The notes below the pieces were generated by a model that was not told where the DNA came from, ran no database searches, and worked only from the letters and a program-made list of their open reading frames with translations. Of a stretch of DNA of 64,000 bases, positions 8,366 to 17,372 are shown piece by piece; position 1 is the first letter of the stretch; each line of letters begins with the position of its first letter. A program made the position numbers and the translations under genes. The stretch is from Ferrovibrio terrae_A (GTDB lineage Bacteria > Pseudomonadota > Alphaproteobacteria > Ferrovibrionales > Ferrovibrionaceae), in assembly GCF_943372915.1 (NCBI RefSeq), contig NZ_CALSAN010000022.1, positions 8,751-72,750 of the forward strand, in the 5' to 3' direction.

Positions 8366-9703
8366 ATGACTTTCTTCGGCGCCCTCGGCACCGCTGTCCA
8401 GGGCATCAATGCCCAGGCGGCGGCCATCGGGCATATTTCCGACAACGTCGCCAACGCGTCGACGAACGGCTACAAGCAGGTCAACACCATTTTCGGCGAC
8501 CTGGTTTCAAACAAGGTGCTGGGCGACAGCGCCGGGATCGATTCCAACCGCCATATGGGCGTAACGGCCGATGCCCAGTTCGGCAACCGCCGCCAGGGCG
8601 CCATCGTCAGGGACAATTCGAGCACCACGTCGATCGCCATCACCGGCAACGGCTTTTTCCCCGTATCGAAGCCGACCGGCTTCGACCCCGTGACCCGCGA
8701 ACCGAATGGCTTTGAAGACACTGTCTACTATACGCGACTGGGCGACTTCCGCCTCGACAACTCAAACCGGTTGGTGAATTCAGCCGGCTATTATCTGCAG
8801 GCCGTGACAACGGCACCGGGCCAAACCGTTGCAGCCGGAACCCGACCGGAAGATTTCGTCATCGACACCGCAGACATCGAACCGGTACCAACCAGCAACG
8901 TTTTCTCCCAAATTAACCTGCCGGCGACTGCCCTGCCCGGCAAGCAGGTCACCACCGGCATCGGCGTGGTGGATGCCGACAGCAACGAACAGAATTTTCA
9001 GGTGATCTGGACCAAGACCGCGACCGACACCTGGGACATCACCATCAACACGACGCAGGCGACGCCCAGTTCGTTCGGCCCGGTCACCGCAACATTCCTG
9101 AACGGCACACTGAATACGCTGACGTCGGCCGATGCGAATGTCGCCGTCACGGCTGCCGGCAATGCCACGCTGACCATGGATGTCGATTATGGCCCCGGCG
9201 TGCAGAATATTGTTCTGAATATCGGTGAGTTCGGCGGCGGCTTTTCCAGCAACGCCGCCAGCAGTACAACGCAATTTGCCGGCGAGACCCGCGAAGCCTC
9301 CAATATCGGCCTGACGCAGAATGGCCTGCTTGGTGGCGAATTCCAATATGTCTCGTTCCGGGAAGACGGACAGATCACCTACAATTACGCCAACGGCCGC
9401 AGCCAGACAGGCGGCCAGGTGATGCTGGGCAATTTCCGTGAAGCCGACAAACTGGACCGGCTGGATGGCACCACATTCATTGCCAATTCCGACTCAGGCG
9501 TGGTGCGCTTCGGCGCACCGGCCGACCCAGACAGCACCACGGGCGCCGGCACCCTGATAGCAGGTGCCCTGGAAGCCTCCACCGTTGATATCGCCGAGCA
9601 GATGACCAAGCTGATGGTGGCGCAGCAGGCCTATTCGATGAACGGCCAGGTGATTTCGGCAGCCGATGCGATGCTGTCGCGCGCCGTCGATATGAAGCGC
9701 TGA
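8366..9703 (+). CDS. flgE: Flagellar hook protein FlgE
   Basis: A 445-residue flagellar rod/hook family protein forming the hook that joins motor and filament; it is exported by the flagellar type III system. The N-terminal rod motif (SDNVANASTNGYK) and C-terminal coiled-coil heptads ending in the usual hook signature (EQMTKLMVAQQAYSMNGQVISAAD split across the last 60 residues) are both present, with a variable beta-rich centre. The ATG at 8366 was chosen because an AGGAG sits 8 bases upstream and the protein then begins with the family's short N-terminus; the longer in-frame start at 8294 would place the sigma-54 promoter inside the gene. No other flagellar gene is nearby, which is unusual. 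Confidence 0.9.
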   Translation: MTFFGALGTAVQGINAQAAAIGHISDNVANASTNGYKQVNTIFGDLVSNKVLGDSAGIDSNRHMGVTADAQFGNRRQGAIVRDNSSTTSIAITGNGFFPVSKPTGFDPVTREPNGFEDTVYYTRLGDFRLDNSNRLVNSAGYYLQAVTTAPGQTVAAGTRPEDFVIDTADIEPVPTSNVFSQINLPATALPGKQVTTGIGVVDADSNEQNFQVIWTKTATDTWDITINTTQATPSSFGPVTATFLNGTLNTLTSADANVAVTAAGNATLTMDVDYGPGVQNIVLNIGEFGGGFSSNAASSTTQFAGETREASNIGLTQNGLLGGEFQYVSFREDGQITYNYANGRSQTGGQVMLGNFREADKLDRLDGTTFIANSDSGVVRFGAPADPDSTTGAGTLIAGALEASTVDIAEQMTKLMVAQQAYSMNGQVISAADAMLSRAVDMKR

Positions 9704-9721
9704 CCGCAGCCCCACCCGGCT

Positions 9722-10096
9722 TTAACCGGCAATGCAGCGCGTCTGCTTGCCCTGGATTGCGTAGCGGCAGGTCAGTTCTCGCCCGGCCGGCCGACTCATC
9801 TTGAAGATATCGCCCTCCATGCGGCGTACCGCATAGCCGTTGGAAAACTGCAGCCAGCCGAAGCTGTCGAAATAGGCCGTAATGCCGTTGGAGAACAGCA
9901 GGTCGCGGCGGCGGTTTTTCTTCACCGTGACCTTGGCGCCGAATTCCAGCGTGCCATCGTCGAATTCCTTGATCACCAGATCGTTGCTGCACAACGCCTC
10001 TTTCGGATTGTCGGTGAGGCGGCATCCGAAGGCCGGGCCATCGGCCGGCGGCGTGCTGATCAGGACGGCGAAGATAGTGGCTTCCATCAGGTTCAT
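9722..10096 (-). CDS. Hypothetical small protein
   Basis: A 124-residue protein of unknown function with four cysteines (two near residues 25 and 36, two in the C-terminal 20 residues) and many aromatic beta-strand-like segments in the second half. The short N-terminal hydrophobic stretch (residues 5-14) is too weak to call a signal peptide with confidence, although paired cysteines would suit an exported protein. Start could be Met1 or Met4. It is convergent with flgE (18-base gap) and follows the PilZ-like gene at 10178 on the same strand, with an inverted repeat between them. Confidence 0.55.
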   Translation of the reverse strand: MNLMEATIFAVLISTPPADGPAFGCRLTDNPKEALCSNDLVIKEFDDGTLEFGAKVTVKKNRRRDLLFSNGITAYFDSFGWLQFSNGYAVRRMEGDIFKMSRPAGRELTCRYAIQGKQTRCIAG

Positions 10097-10105
10097 GGGG
10101 TTCCC

Positions 10106-10134
10106 GACTCCCGGCGCGATTCCCGGCGGGAGTC
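10106..10134. repeat. Inverted repeat between two minus-strand genes
   Basis: Arms GACTCCCG (10106-10113) and CGGGAGTC (10127-10134) are perfectly complementary with a 13-base loop. It lies 3' of the gene at 10178-11650 and just upstream of the gene ending at 10096. No T-run follows, so it is a weak terminator candidate or an RNA-processing hairpin. Confidence 0.4.
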
Positions 10135-10177
10135 TAGCATAAACCGATTCCGGCCGGAGCGACCGGATCGCCGGATA

Positions 10178-11650
10178 TCAGGCGCCGAAATAGGCCTTGA
10201 TGCGCTGCTGGGTCGGGATGTCGCTGCAGACATAGCGGGCAGCCACCAGCCCGTCGCTGATGCGCAGGACTTCCGCCTCGGCAGTGAAATCCAGGCTGAC
10301 TAGGCTGTTGCGGATTTCCACCGCCACCGACAGCTTGCTGCCGACCGCCAGTTTCGCGGTGATCGCCGGCGAGGCCGGGCCAAACAGCAGGCCGACCGGG
10401 CTCCAGTTGCGCAGGCCCATGCGCAGGCCGCGCAGGATCACCGCATCCTTGGGACCGCCGGTGCCGCGCTGGCTGCTGCGCGTGCCGGCCGGTTTCACCA
10501 CATTGGCCAGCTGGTTGCGGAACTGCTCCTGCAGGCGACTCTTGCGCGGCTCGGGGATATCGACCTCGGCCAGCGCGCTGGAGACCGCGGCGGCGATCGT
10601 GCCGAACTCCTCGCGCCCGGTCTGCGGCCCGACGAACTGCGTCTTGAAATCGCGATGATCCATGTAATGGGTCACGATGCCCTGCAGCTCGAACCGCGCA
10701 TTGCCATCCTCGATCTCGCGATAGAGCCGGAGCAGGAACAGCAGCTTGCGGCTGATCTCGGTTTCGCGGGCGAGGATCGGATTGAGCAGGTCAGGGCTGG
10801 CAAACCGGGTGAAGCGCCGGGTCATGCTGGCGTTGATCGCCTCGTCGCCGGCAAGCATCGGCAGGTCCTGCAACTTCTGCTTCAGTTCCAGCATCGCCTG
10901 CCATTCGCCATGCGGCTCGCTGTGATACAGCGTCGCCGTGCCGTTCAGCATCTCGGCCAGCCGGGCGCGCACCGCTTCGGTGCTGCGCGACAGATCCTGG
11001 CTGGCAAACAGGCTGCGCAGACGGCGCAGCAAGGCATGGCTGTCGGCCGGCATTTCACCGCCGGCGAGGCCAAGGCAGACCGCGATCATGCGGCGGCGGT
11101 TGGCATTCTCGCCGAACAGCACCGGGGCGGCGGGCTGCAGGCGCAGGATTTCCGCCAGCGTCTGGTCGGCCAGGCTGTGGCATTCGCTGCCCGGCGTGCC
11201 ATGCTCCAGCATGTCGAGACACAGCCTGGTCCGCGCATCCCAGGCCGCATCCCGGGCGAGCAGGCGGGTGAAGGCGATCCCGCCGCGCACCCATTGATCC
11301 AGGTTGCTGCCGTTGAACACGCCCTGCTGGTTGGCCTCGACAAAACCGGCATAGGCCGGCAGGGCGGCCGCCAGGGTTTCAACGCGCTGCATGGCGGCTT
11401 CGGCTATCGCCGTCAGCTCCTTCATGCGTTCGCTGACCGGGCGCTTGGTATGCTGGCCCTGCAGCAGGGCAATGCGCTGCAGGATCTCCTGGAAGCGCGC
11501 GCCGTCGTTGAGCAGGACGCGATGCTGCGCCGGATCGAAGACCAGATCGGTGGCGGTGATGCCCTGCCGCTCCAGATAGCCGCGCGCAACCTGGAAAATC
11601 AGCTCCCGGGCCGGATCGGCAAAGGTATCGGCTGCGGTTTCACAGAACAT
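10178..11650 (-). CDS. Protein with C-terminal PilZ-like (c-di-GMP-binding) domain, copy A
   Basis: A 490-residue soluble protein. Residues 1-380 are mostly helical and unrecognised. The C-terminal 100 residues fit a PilZ domain: RSSQR at 391-395 (RxxxR) and NWSPVG at 415-420 ([DN]xSxxG), followed by alternating beta strands and a closing helix. Those two motifs are the known c-di-GMP contacts of PilZ domains. The protein is a clear paralogue of the next gene: both start with a shared pattern (ELIFQ..YLE.QGITATDLVF) and share the FG-P segment and the closing QRIKAYF-like end. It probably acts as a cytoplasmic c-di-GMP effector; motility or surface attachment is plausible given nearby flgE but is inference. 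Confidence 0.72.
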   Translation of the reverse strand: MFCETAADTFADPARELIFQVARGYLERQGITATDLVFDPAQHRVLLNDGARFQEILQRIALLQGQHTKRPVSERMKELTAIAEAAMQRVETLAAALPAYAGFVEANQQGVFNGSNLDQWVRGGIAFTRLLARDAAWDARTRLCLDMLEHGTPGSECHSLADQTLAEILRLQPAAPVLFGENANRRRMIAVCLGLAGGEMPADSHALLRRLRSLFASQDLSRSTEAVRARLAEMLNGTATLYHSEPHGEWQAMLELKQKLQDLPMLAGDEAINASMTRRFTRFASPDLLNPILARETEISRKLLFLLRLYREIEDGNARFELQGIVTHYMDHRDFKTQFVGPQTGREEFGTIAAAVSSALAEVDIPEPRKSRLQEQFRNQLANVVKPAGTRSSQRGTGGPKDAVILRGLRMGLRNWSPVGLLFGPASPAITAKLAVGSKLSVAVEIRNSLVSLDFTAEAEVLRISDGLVAARYVCSDIPTQQRIKAYFGA

Positions 11651-11810
11651 AGAATTGGGCGGTTTCCAGCGAAGTCGGGCCTTGGCTTAACCCGCACCCC
11701 TGCCCCACGCAACCGTCAGCGGTGTCGCAGCCCCAAATGCCACCCCAGCATGCTTTTAGGGTAATTAAACACTAGCCACGCGTGATAGCCCGCGTCGACA
11801 AAAACCGCCA

Positions 11811-13277
11811 TCACTTGGCGAAATATTGCTTTATTCGCTGCTCGATGGCGGTGTCGGTGCAATAGTAACGTGCAGCGACCAGGCCATCTGTCGCGCGAAT
11901 GATGTCGGCAGAGGCATCGAAGCGCAAATCAATCATCTCGTTATGCACCTCGATGGAAATGTCGACTGTATCCCCGGTTTTCAAACCGGCCGATACGGGG
12001 CCGAACAAGACGCCCAGCGTACTCCAGTTGCGCAGCGAGGCCCGCTGTTCGCCGAAGCAGACCACGTCATTCGGGCCACCGATCACGCGTGGATCACGGC
12101 GGCGCTCCGCCAACTTCTTGATCTCCAGATGCTGCTTTTCGATGCTGGCGCGGAAGCGATCACGGCGGTGTTCGGGCAGTTCGGGATGCTTGAGCGCCGC
12201 TTCGATGGCCTGCGCCAAGGCAGACATATCCTCAATGCTGGTGCCGGACTCGACGAACTGGCTGCTGAAATCCCGGTGTTCGAGATTGAAGGTCAGCGCC
12301 GTCAGCAGATCACGACGGGCAAGGCCATCCTGCACCTCGGGATAGAGCTGGGCCAGATAGAGCACTTTTTTGCCATAGGCCGGAATCTCTGCAAGCGTGC
12401 GGTTGAGCTGCTCGGCCTGGGCCAGCCGCAGGAAGCGTTTCGCCAGGGCCTGATTCAGCACGGGGTCTGCCGCCATGCCCTCAAGCGTGGTGATGCGCTG
12501 CTTCAGGGCCAGCAGATACGCCCATTCCGAGCCGTCCCCCTCCCCGAGCAATGGACCGGGCCGATCCAGTGCGGCGGAGATGCGATCACAGAGCGCATCG
12601 CGCAGATGGATGGCCGCGTCGCCCCTCAATCGATTGCTCAGGCGGCCATGCAAGATGTCCGATGCCGGGACGGTGGGATCACTCATCGCCAGGCAGCTGT
12701 CGATCACACTGCACGGCAGGTCCGAAAAGCCGAAGACACTGCCTGCAGGCTCCAGGCGCAACAGTTCCGCCAGCGTCTGGTCCAGCAGTGCGGCAATGTC
12801 GCCCGTCGCGCCGCTTTCCAGAAGGTCGAGGCAGAAGGTGATCTTGCCGGTCCAGTCCGGACGCTGCGACAAGCCGGCCGCGACAATTATGGCCGTGCGG
12901 ATGAAACCCCGATCCGCCGTTTCCTCGCAAAGCCGACTGAGAGCTTCGCCCGTCATCTCGAATTCGGACGAGGTCTGCCGGGTCAAACCGTCGATAAGGC
13001 GTATCGCCTGGCTGACGATGGTGTTGAGTTCGCGGCGACGGTCCAGAATGGGTTGGCGGGTCTGCTGCGACTGCATGGCAGCAGCGCGCTGAATGGCATC
13101 GGCCAGGCGATTGCCGTCATTGGCGAGATGTCGCTGGCGGCCCCGGCTGAAGACAAGCTCGGTTGCCGTGATGCCTTCCTGTTCAAGATAAGACTGTATC
13201 AGTTCAAAGATCAGCATCCGCGCCGGTCCATTGAACAGGTCGGTCTCGACAAGGCAGAAGGTATCTTGGTCGCGCAT
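11811..13277 (-). CDS. Protein with C-terminal PilZ-like (c-di-GMP-binding) domain, copy B
   Basis: A 488-residue paralogue of the gene at 10178, lying 160 bases upstream of it on the same strand. The N-terminal about 380 residues are helical and unrecognised, starting with the shared pattern LIFELIQSYLEQEGITATELVF. The PilZ-like signature is RRDPR at 393-397 and NWSTLG at 417-422, with the same 24-residue offset as in copy A. The moderate divergence between copies indicates an old duplication. The 160-base gap suggests that each copy may have its own promoter. The function of the N-terminal region is unknown. Confidence 0.72.
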   Translation of the reverse strand: MRDQDTFCLVETDLFNGPARMLIFELIQSYLEQEGITATELVFSRGRQRHLANDGNRLADAIQRAAAMQSQQTRQPILDRRRELNTIVSQAIRLIDGLTRQTSSEFEMTGEALSRLCEETADRGFIRTAIIVAAGLSQRPDWTGKITFCLDLLESGATGDIAALLDQTLAELLRLEPAGSVFGFSDLPCSVIDSCLAMSDPTVPASDILHGRLSNRLRGDAAIHLRDALCDRISAALDRPGPLLGEGDGSEWAYLLALKQRITTLEGMAADPVLNQALAKRFLRLAQAEQLNRTLAEIPAYGKKVLYLAQLYPEVQDGLARRDLLTALTFNLEHRDFSSQFVESGTSIEDMSALAQAIEAALKHPELPEHRRDRFRASIEKQHLEIKKLAERRRDPRVIGGPNDVVCFGEQRASLRNWSTLGVLFGPVSAGLKTGDTVDISIEVHNEMIDLRFDASADIIRATDGLVAARYYCTDTAIEQRIKQYFAK

Positions 13278-13382
13278 GATCGTCGGTTCCCAGCCATTGG
13301 AATGACACCACCGGCGTGGCTGCGGAACGTTAATTCTTGATTATGCGGCAATTTCTGGCGTGGATTACAGGTTTGTACAAAC

Positions 13383-13985
13383 TCAGTTGCCGACCCAGTC
13401 CTTCTTGTCCTCCTCGGGCATCAGGTCGGTGCTGCCCCAGGAAAAGAAGATCAGGGCGGTCCAGTCCTTGCGGTTGGAGAAGCCGTAAACCGGATCGAGC
13501 GACTGCACCAGCCGGCCGGTCTTGGCGTTATAGGCGGTGGCCGCCACCTTGATGACACCCTGCTGGTGGCTGCGCTTGAACAGCGCGACCTCTGGCACCT
13601 GCAGACCGACCAGCGGCACCGGGATCGCCGGCGTGCCGAACAGCGTGCGGTCGGCATCCACCGAGATCGCGCCGATGCGCGGCTCGACCACCAGCTCGGC
13701 GTCGTCCTTCTTGTCGGTTAGCTCGCCGCCCCTGCGCAGGATGCGGTCGCGGATCGCGCTCAGCAGATATTTGCTGTCCACGCCTTCGACGTTGGCCGGA
13801 TCAACGAACACCCGGGTGCCCGGCTGCAGATTGAAGGCGAGCTTGTCGGCGGCACGGTCGGCCGCGGTAGAGAACAGCAACTGCTCGGTGGCCGAGCGTG
13901 GCGGTTCGGTCTCGCGCCTGGAGGAACAGGCGGTGAGCGTGAGCGCAAGCAGGGCGACGGCTGTCAGTGTGTGCGGTTTCATCAT
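13383..13985 (-). CDS. Outer-membrane-type lipoprotein, DUF6655-like
   Basis: A 200-residue lipoprotein. The signal peptide ends in the lipobox LTAC (Cys20), followed by Ser-Ser, which favours outer-membrane sorting. Behind it is the segment RSATEQLLFSTAADRA and a region of alternating beta strands with RVFVDPANVEG and AELVVEPRIGA, as in small uncharacterised lipoproteins of proteobacteria. The function is unknown. It stands between the gat operon and the PilZ-like pair, all on the same strand. The start may be Met1 or Met2. Confidence 0.7.
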   Translation of the reverse strand: MMKPHTLTAVALLALTLTACSSRRETEPPRSATEQLLFSTAADRAADKLAFNLQPGTRVFVDPANVEGVDSKYLLSAIRDRILRRGGELTDKKDDAELVVEPRIGAISVDADRTLFGTPAIPVPLVGLQVPEVALFKRSHQQGVIKVAATAYNAKTGRLVQSLDPVYGFSNRKDWTALIFFSWGSTDLMPEEDKKDWVGN

Positions 13986-14013
13986 GCCCGCGTCTCACCA
14001 GACAAAAGGGGCA

Positions 14014-14045
14014 GAAAAAAGGCCGGAACTCTGCAGCTCCGGCCT
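14014..14045 (-). terminator. Rho-independent terminator after gatB
   Basis: On the minus strand AGGCCGGA (14045-14038) pairs perfectly with TCCGGCCT (14027-14020) over a 10-base loop, followed by six T. It lies 30 bases past the gatB stop and ends the gatCAB transcript before the lipoprotein gene. Confidence 0.85.
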
Positions 14046-14075
14046 CGTTTCGCTCAAGCGTGGCGGCGTAGCTTG

Positions 14076-15536
14076 TCAGCCGGCCAGCTTCTTCTTCAGC
14101 AGCTCGTTCACCGCATTCGGATTGGCCTTGCCGCCCGATGCCTTCATGGTCTGGCCGACGAAGAAGCCGAACAGCTTGTCCTTGCCGGAGCGATACTCGG
14201 CCACCTTGTCCGGGTTGGCCGCCATCACCTCGTCGATCACCTTCTCGATGGCGCCGGTATCGGTGACCTGGCGCATGCCCTTCTCTTCCACGATGGTGGC
14301 GGCATCCTTGCCGGTTTCCACCATCAGCGCGAAGACATCCTTGGCCAGGCGGTTGGAGATGGTGTTGTCGGAAATCAGGTCAATCAGGCCGCCGAGCTTT
14401 TCGGCGGTGATGACGAAATCCTCCATCGACTGGCCCGACTTGTTGAGCAGGCCGAAATACTCGGTGATCACCCAGTTGGCGGCTAGCTTGCCATCACGGC
14501 CCTTGGCCACCTTCTCGTAGAAGTCGGCCGACTCCTTCTCGGCCACCAGCACGGAGGCGTCGTAGGGGCTCAGGCCCAGCTTCTCGATGAAGCGCGCCTT
14601 CTTCTCGTCGGGCAGTTCCGGCAGCGTCGCCTTGATGCCATCGACCCAAGCCTGCTCGAATTCCAGCGGCAGCAGGTCGGGATCGGGGAAGTAGCGGTAG
14701 TCATGCGCTTCTTCCTTGGAGCGCATGCTGCGCGTCACGCCCTTGCCGGTGTCGAACAGCCGGGTTTCCTGGTCGATCTTGCCACCCTCTTCCAGAATCT
14801 CGATCTGGCGGCGGGCTTCGTATTCGATGGCCTGCTGCACGAAGCGGACGGAATTGACGTTCTTGATCTCGCAGCGTGTACCCAGCGGACCGCCCGGCTT
14901 GCGCACGGAGACGTTGACGTCGGCGCGCATCGAGCCTTCGTCCATGTTGCCGTCGCAGGTGCCGAGATAGCGCACGATGGTGCGCAGCTTCTTCAGGTAA
15001 AGCCCGGCCTCTTCCGAATTGCGCATGTCGGGCTCGGAGACGATTTCCATCAGCGCGACGCCGGAGCGATTCAGGTCGATGAAGCTCTCGCGCGGACTCT
15101 GGTCATGCAGGCTCTTGCCGGCATCCTGTTCCAGATGCAGGCGGGTGATACCGATCTCGCGGGTCGAGCCATCGGGCATGTCGAGCAGCAGCACGCCCTT
15201 GCCGACGATGGGCTGCAGATACTGGCTGATCTGGTAACCCTGCGGCAGGTCGGCGTAGAAGTAGTTCTTGCGATCGAACACCGAATGCAGGTTGATCTGC
15301 GCCTTCAGGCCGAGGCCGGTGCGCACCGCCTGCTCGACGCAATAGCCGTTGATCACCGGCAGCATGCCGGGCATCGCCGCATCCACCAGACTGACCTGGT
15401 GGTTCGGTTCGGCGCCAAAGGTGGCGTCGGCCCCGGAGAACAGCTTGGACTTGGATGAGACCTGGGCATGGACTTCCATGCCGATCACGATCTCCCACGG
15501 ACCCGTGGCACCCTGGATATAATCTTTCTCGGCCAT
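14076..15536 (-). CDS. gatB: Aspartyl/glutamyl-tRNA(Asn/Gln) amidotransferase subunit B
   Basis: A 486-residue GatB, the kinase/tRNA-binding subunit of the GatCAB amidotransferase that converts misacylated Glu-tRNA(Gln) or Asp-tRNA(Asn) to the amide form. The N-terminal GatB catalytic cradle is visible (WEIVIGMEVHAQV, then KLFSGADATFGAEPN, and the FYADLPQGYQISQ and EIVSEPDM motifs). The C-terminal about 150 residues form the GatB/YqeY tRNA-binding part. Length is normal. It is last in gatC-gatA-gatB, 3 bases after gatA, and is followed by a terminator. Confidence 0.97.
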   Translation of the reverse strand: MAEKDYIQGATGPWEIVIGMEVHAQVSSKSKLFSGADATFGAEPNHQVSLVDAAMPGMLPVINGYCVEQAVRTGLGLKAQINLHSVFDRKNYFYADLPQGYQISQYLQPIVGKGVLLLDMPDGSTREIGITRLHLEQDAGKSLHDQSPRESFIDLNRSGVALMEIVSEPDMRNSEEAGLYLKKLRTIVRYLGTCDGNMDEGSMRADVNVSVRKPGGPLGTRCEIKNVNSVRFVQQAIEYEARRQIEILEEGGKIDQETRLFDTGKGVTRSMRSKEEAHDYRYFPDPDLLPLEFEQAWVDGIKATLPELPDEKKARFIEKLGLSPYDASVLVAEKESADFYEKVAKGRDGKLAANWVITEYFGLLNKSGQSMEDFVITAEKLGGLIDLISDNTISNRLAKDVFALMVETGKDAATIVEEKGMRQVTDTGAIEKVIDEVMAANPDKVAEYRSGKDKLFGFFVGQTMKASGGKANPNAVNELLKKKLAG

Positions 15537-15539
15537 GAC

Positions 15540-17018
15540 TTAAGCCTCCCACCAATGGAAAGGCTTCGCCGTGTAATTGGCGGCCTTTTCGAGGCTGCGA
15601 CCCAGGCGCAGCAACTGCGCCTCCTCAAACGGCTTGCCAATCAGCTGCAGGCCCAGCGGCAGTCCTTCGCTGCTAAGCCCCGCCGGCACCGACATGCCGG
15701 GCAGACCGGCCAGGCTGGTCGGCACGGTGAACACGTCGTTCAGATACATGGTGACCGGATCGTCGTTCTTCATGCCGATGGGGAAAGCCGCATTCGGCGC
15801 CGTCGGCGTCAGGATGGCATCGACGCGCTGGAAGGCCTGTTCGAAATCCTTCTTGATCAGCGTGCGCACCTTCTGCGCCTTGGTGTAATAGGCATCGTAA
15901 TAGCCGGCCGAGAGAACGTAAGTCCCGATCATGATGCGACGCTGCACCTCGCGGCCGAAACCGGCGCCGCGCGTGTTCTCGTACATCTCGGTCAGATCCT
16001 TGCCCGGCACGCGCAGGCCGAAACGCACGCCATCATAGCGCGCGAGATTCGACGAGGCCTCGGCCGGGGCGACGATGTAATAGGTCGCCAGCGCGTAGTG
16101 GGTGTGCGGCAGGTTGATATCGACGATCTCGGCGCCGGCATCCTTCAGCCACTGCTTGCCCTGTTCCCACAGCGCGGTGATCTCGGGGTTCATGCCGTCC
16201 ATGCGGTATTCGCGCGGAATGCCGATGCGCATGCCCTTCACACCGCCGTCCAGATTGGCGAGATAATCGGGCACCGGGCGATCCACCGAGGTGCTGTCCT
16301 TGGGGTCGAAACCGGCCATGGCCTGCAGCATCAGCGCAGAATCGCGCACCGTGCGGGTCATCGGGCCGGCCTGGTCCAGCGACGAGGCAAAGGCGACGAT
16401 GCCCCAGCGCGACACGCGGCCATAGGTCGGCTTGATGCCGGTGATGCCGCAGAGCGAGGCCGGCTGGCGGATCGAGCCGCCGGTATCGGTGCCGGTGGCG
16501 CCGAGCGCGAAGCCGGCAGCCACCGCCGCCGCCGAGCCGCCCGAGGAGCCGCCGGGTACCAGCTTGGTGCCATCCTTGGCGCGCCAAGGATTGACCACCG
16601 GGCCGTAATAGCTGGTCTCGTTCGACGAGCCCATGGCGAATTCGTCGAGGTTCAGCTTGCCCAGCATCACCGCGCCGGCCTTCCACAGGTTGGCGGTGGC
16701 GGTCGACTCATATTCCGGGTGGAAGCCGTCGAGGATATGGCTGGCCGCCGTGGTCAGCACACCCTTGGTGGCGAACAAATCCTTGATCGCCAGCGGGATG
16801 CCGTCCAGCAGGCCGGCCTCGCCTTTCGCCCGGCGGGCATCGGCGGCCTTGGCCATCTCCAGCGCCTTGTCCGGCGTCTCGGTGATCATGGCATTCAGCG
16901 GCTTGGCCGCCTGCATCGCCTTGATGCTGGCCTGGGTCAGCTCGACCGCGGTGAAGTCCTTCTTCGCCAGGCCTTCCAGGGCGCTGGCAATGGTGAGGGC
17001 ATCGGGATTGACGGTCAT
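15540..17018 (-). CDS. gatA: Aspartyl/glutamyl-tRNA(Asn/Gln) amidotransferase subunit A
   Basis: A 492-residue amidase-signature enzyme that releases ammonia from glutamine for transamidation of misacylated tRNA. The Ser-cisSer-Lys triad is visible as Lys79 (AIKD), Ser158 (GGSSGGS) and Ser182 (DTGGSIRQP), with the Gly/Ser-rich amidase signature between. Length matches GatA. Its start abuts the gatC stop, and gatB follows after 3 bases, so the three subunits are co-translated. It forms the heterotrimeric cytoplasmic GatCAB complex. Confidence 0.97.
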   Translation of the reverse strand: MTVNPDALTIASALEGLAKKDFTAVELTQASIKAMQAAKPLNAMITETPDKALEMAKAADARRAKGEAGLLDGIPLAIKDLFATKGVLTTAASHILDGFHPEYESTATANLWKAGAVMLGKLNLDEFAMGSSNETSYYGPVVNPWRAKDGTKLVPGGSSGGSAAAVAAGFALGATGTDTGGSIRQPASLCGITGIKPTYGRVSRWGIVAFASSLDQAGPMTRTVRDSALMLQAMAGFDPKDSTSVDRPVPDYLANLDGGVKGMRIGIPREYRMDGMNPEITALWEQGKQWLKDAGAEIVDINLPHTHYALATYYIVAPAEASSNLARYDGVRFGLRVPGKDLTEMYENTRGAGFGREVQRRIMIGTYVLSAGYYDAYYTKAQKVRTLIKKDFEQAFQRVDAILTPTAPNAAFPIGMKNDDPVTMYLNDVFTVPTSLAGLPGMSVPAGLSSEGLPLGLQLIGKPFEEAQLLRLGRSLEKAANYTAKPFHWWEA

Positions 17019-17305
17019 TACTCGACCACCTTCGGCACCGTGTAGAAATCGCCCTGGCGCTGCGGCGCGTTTTTCAGCACGGCTTCAGGGTTGCCGCCAT
17101 CGGTGACCGCATCCTCGCGCTGGCGCATCTTCATCGGCGTCACCGAGGTCATCGGCTGCACGTTGTCGGTGTTGACCGCCTGCAATTCCTCGACAAAGGA
17201 AAGAATCCTGTTCAGCTCGGAGGCCATGGCCTCCAGCCGGTCCGGCTCCGTCTTCAGCCGGGCGAGCTTGGCGATTTTCGCCACTGCCGCTGTATCCAAT
17301 GACAT
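17018..17305 (-). CDS. gatC: Aspartyl/glutamyl-tRNA(Asn/Gln) amidotransferase subunit C
   Basis: A 95-residue GatC, the small belt-like subunit that holds GatA and GatB together. It shows the typical helical start (DTAAVAKIAKLARLKTEPDR), the ILSFVEELQAVNTDNVQPM helix, and the C-terminal LKNAPQRQGDFYTVPKVVE tail. The ATG at 17305 was chosen because it gives the family's usual length. A longer open frame up to 17422 would run into the divergent ruvX gene and adds residues not seen in GatC. It is the first gene of the gatCAB operon. Confidence 0.95.
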   Translation of the reverse strand: MSLDTAAVAKIAKLARLKTEPDRLEAMASELNRILSFVEELQAVNTDNVQPMTSVTPMKMRQREDAVTDGGNPEAVLKNAPQRQGDFYTVPKVVE

Positions 17306-17372
17306 GCGCTGTCCGTTCCGTGGTGGTAAACTTGGGGAGAATCCCTTGAAATAGCGGCGGAAAGTATCATTC

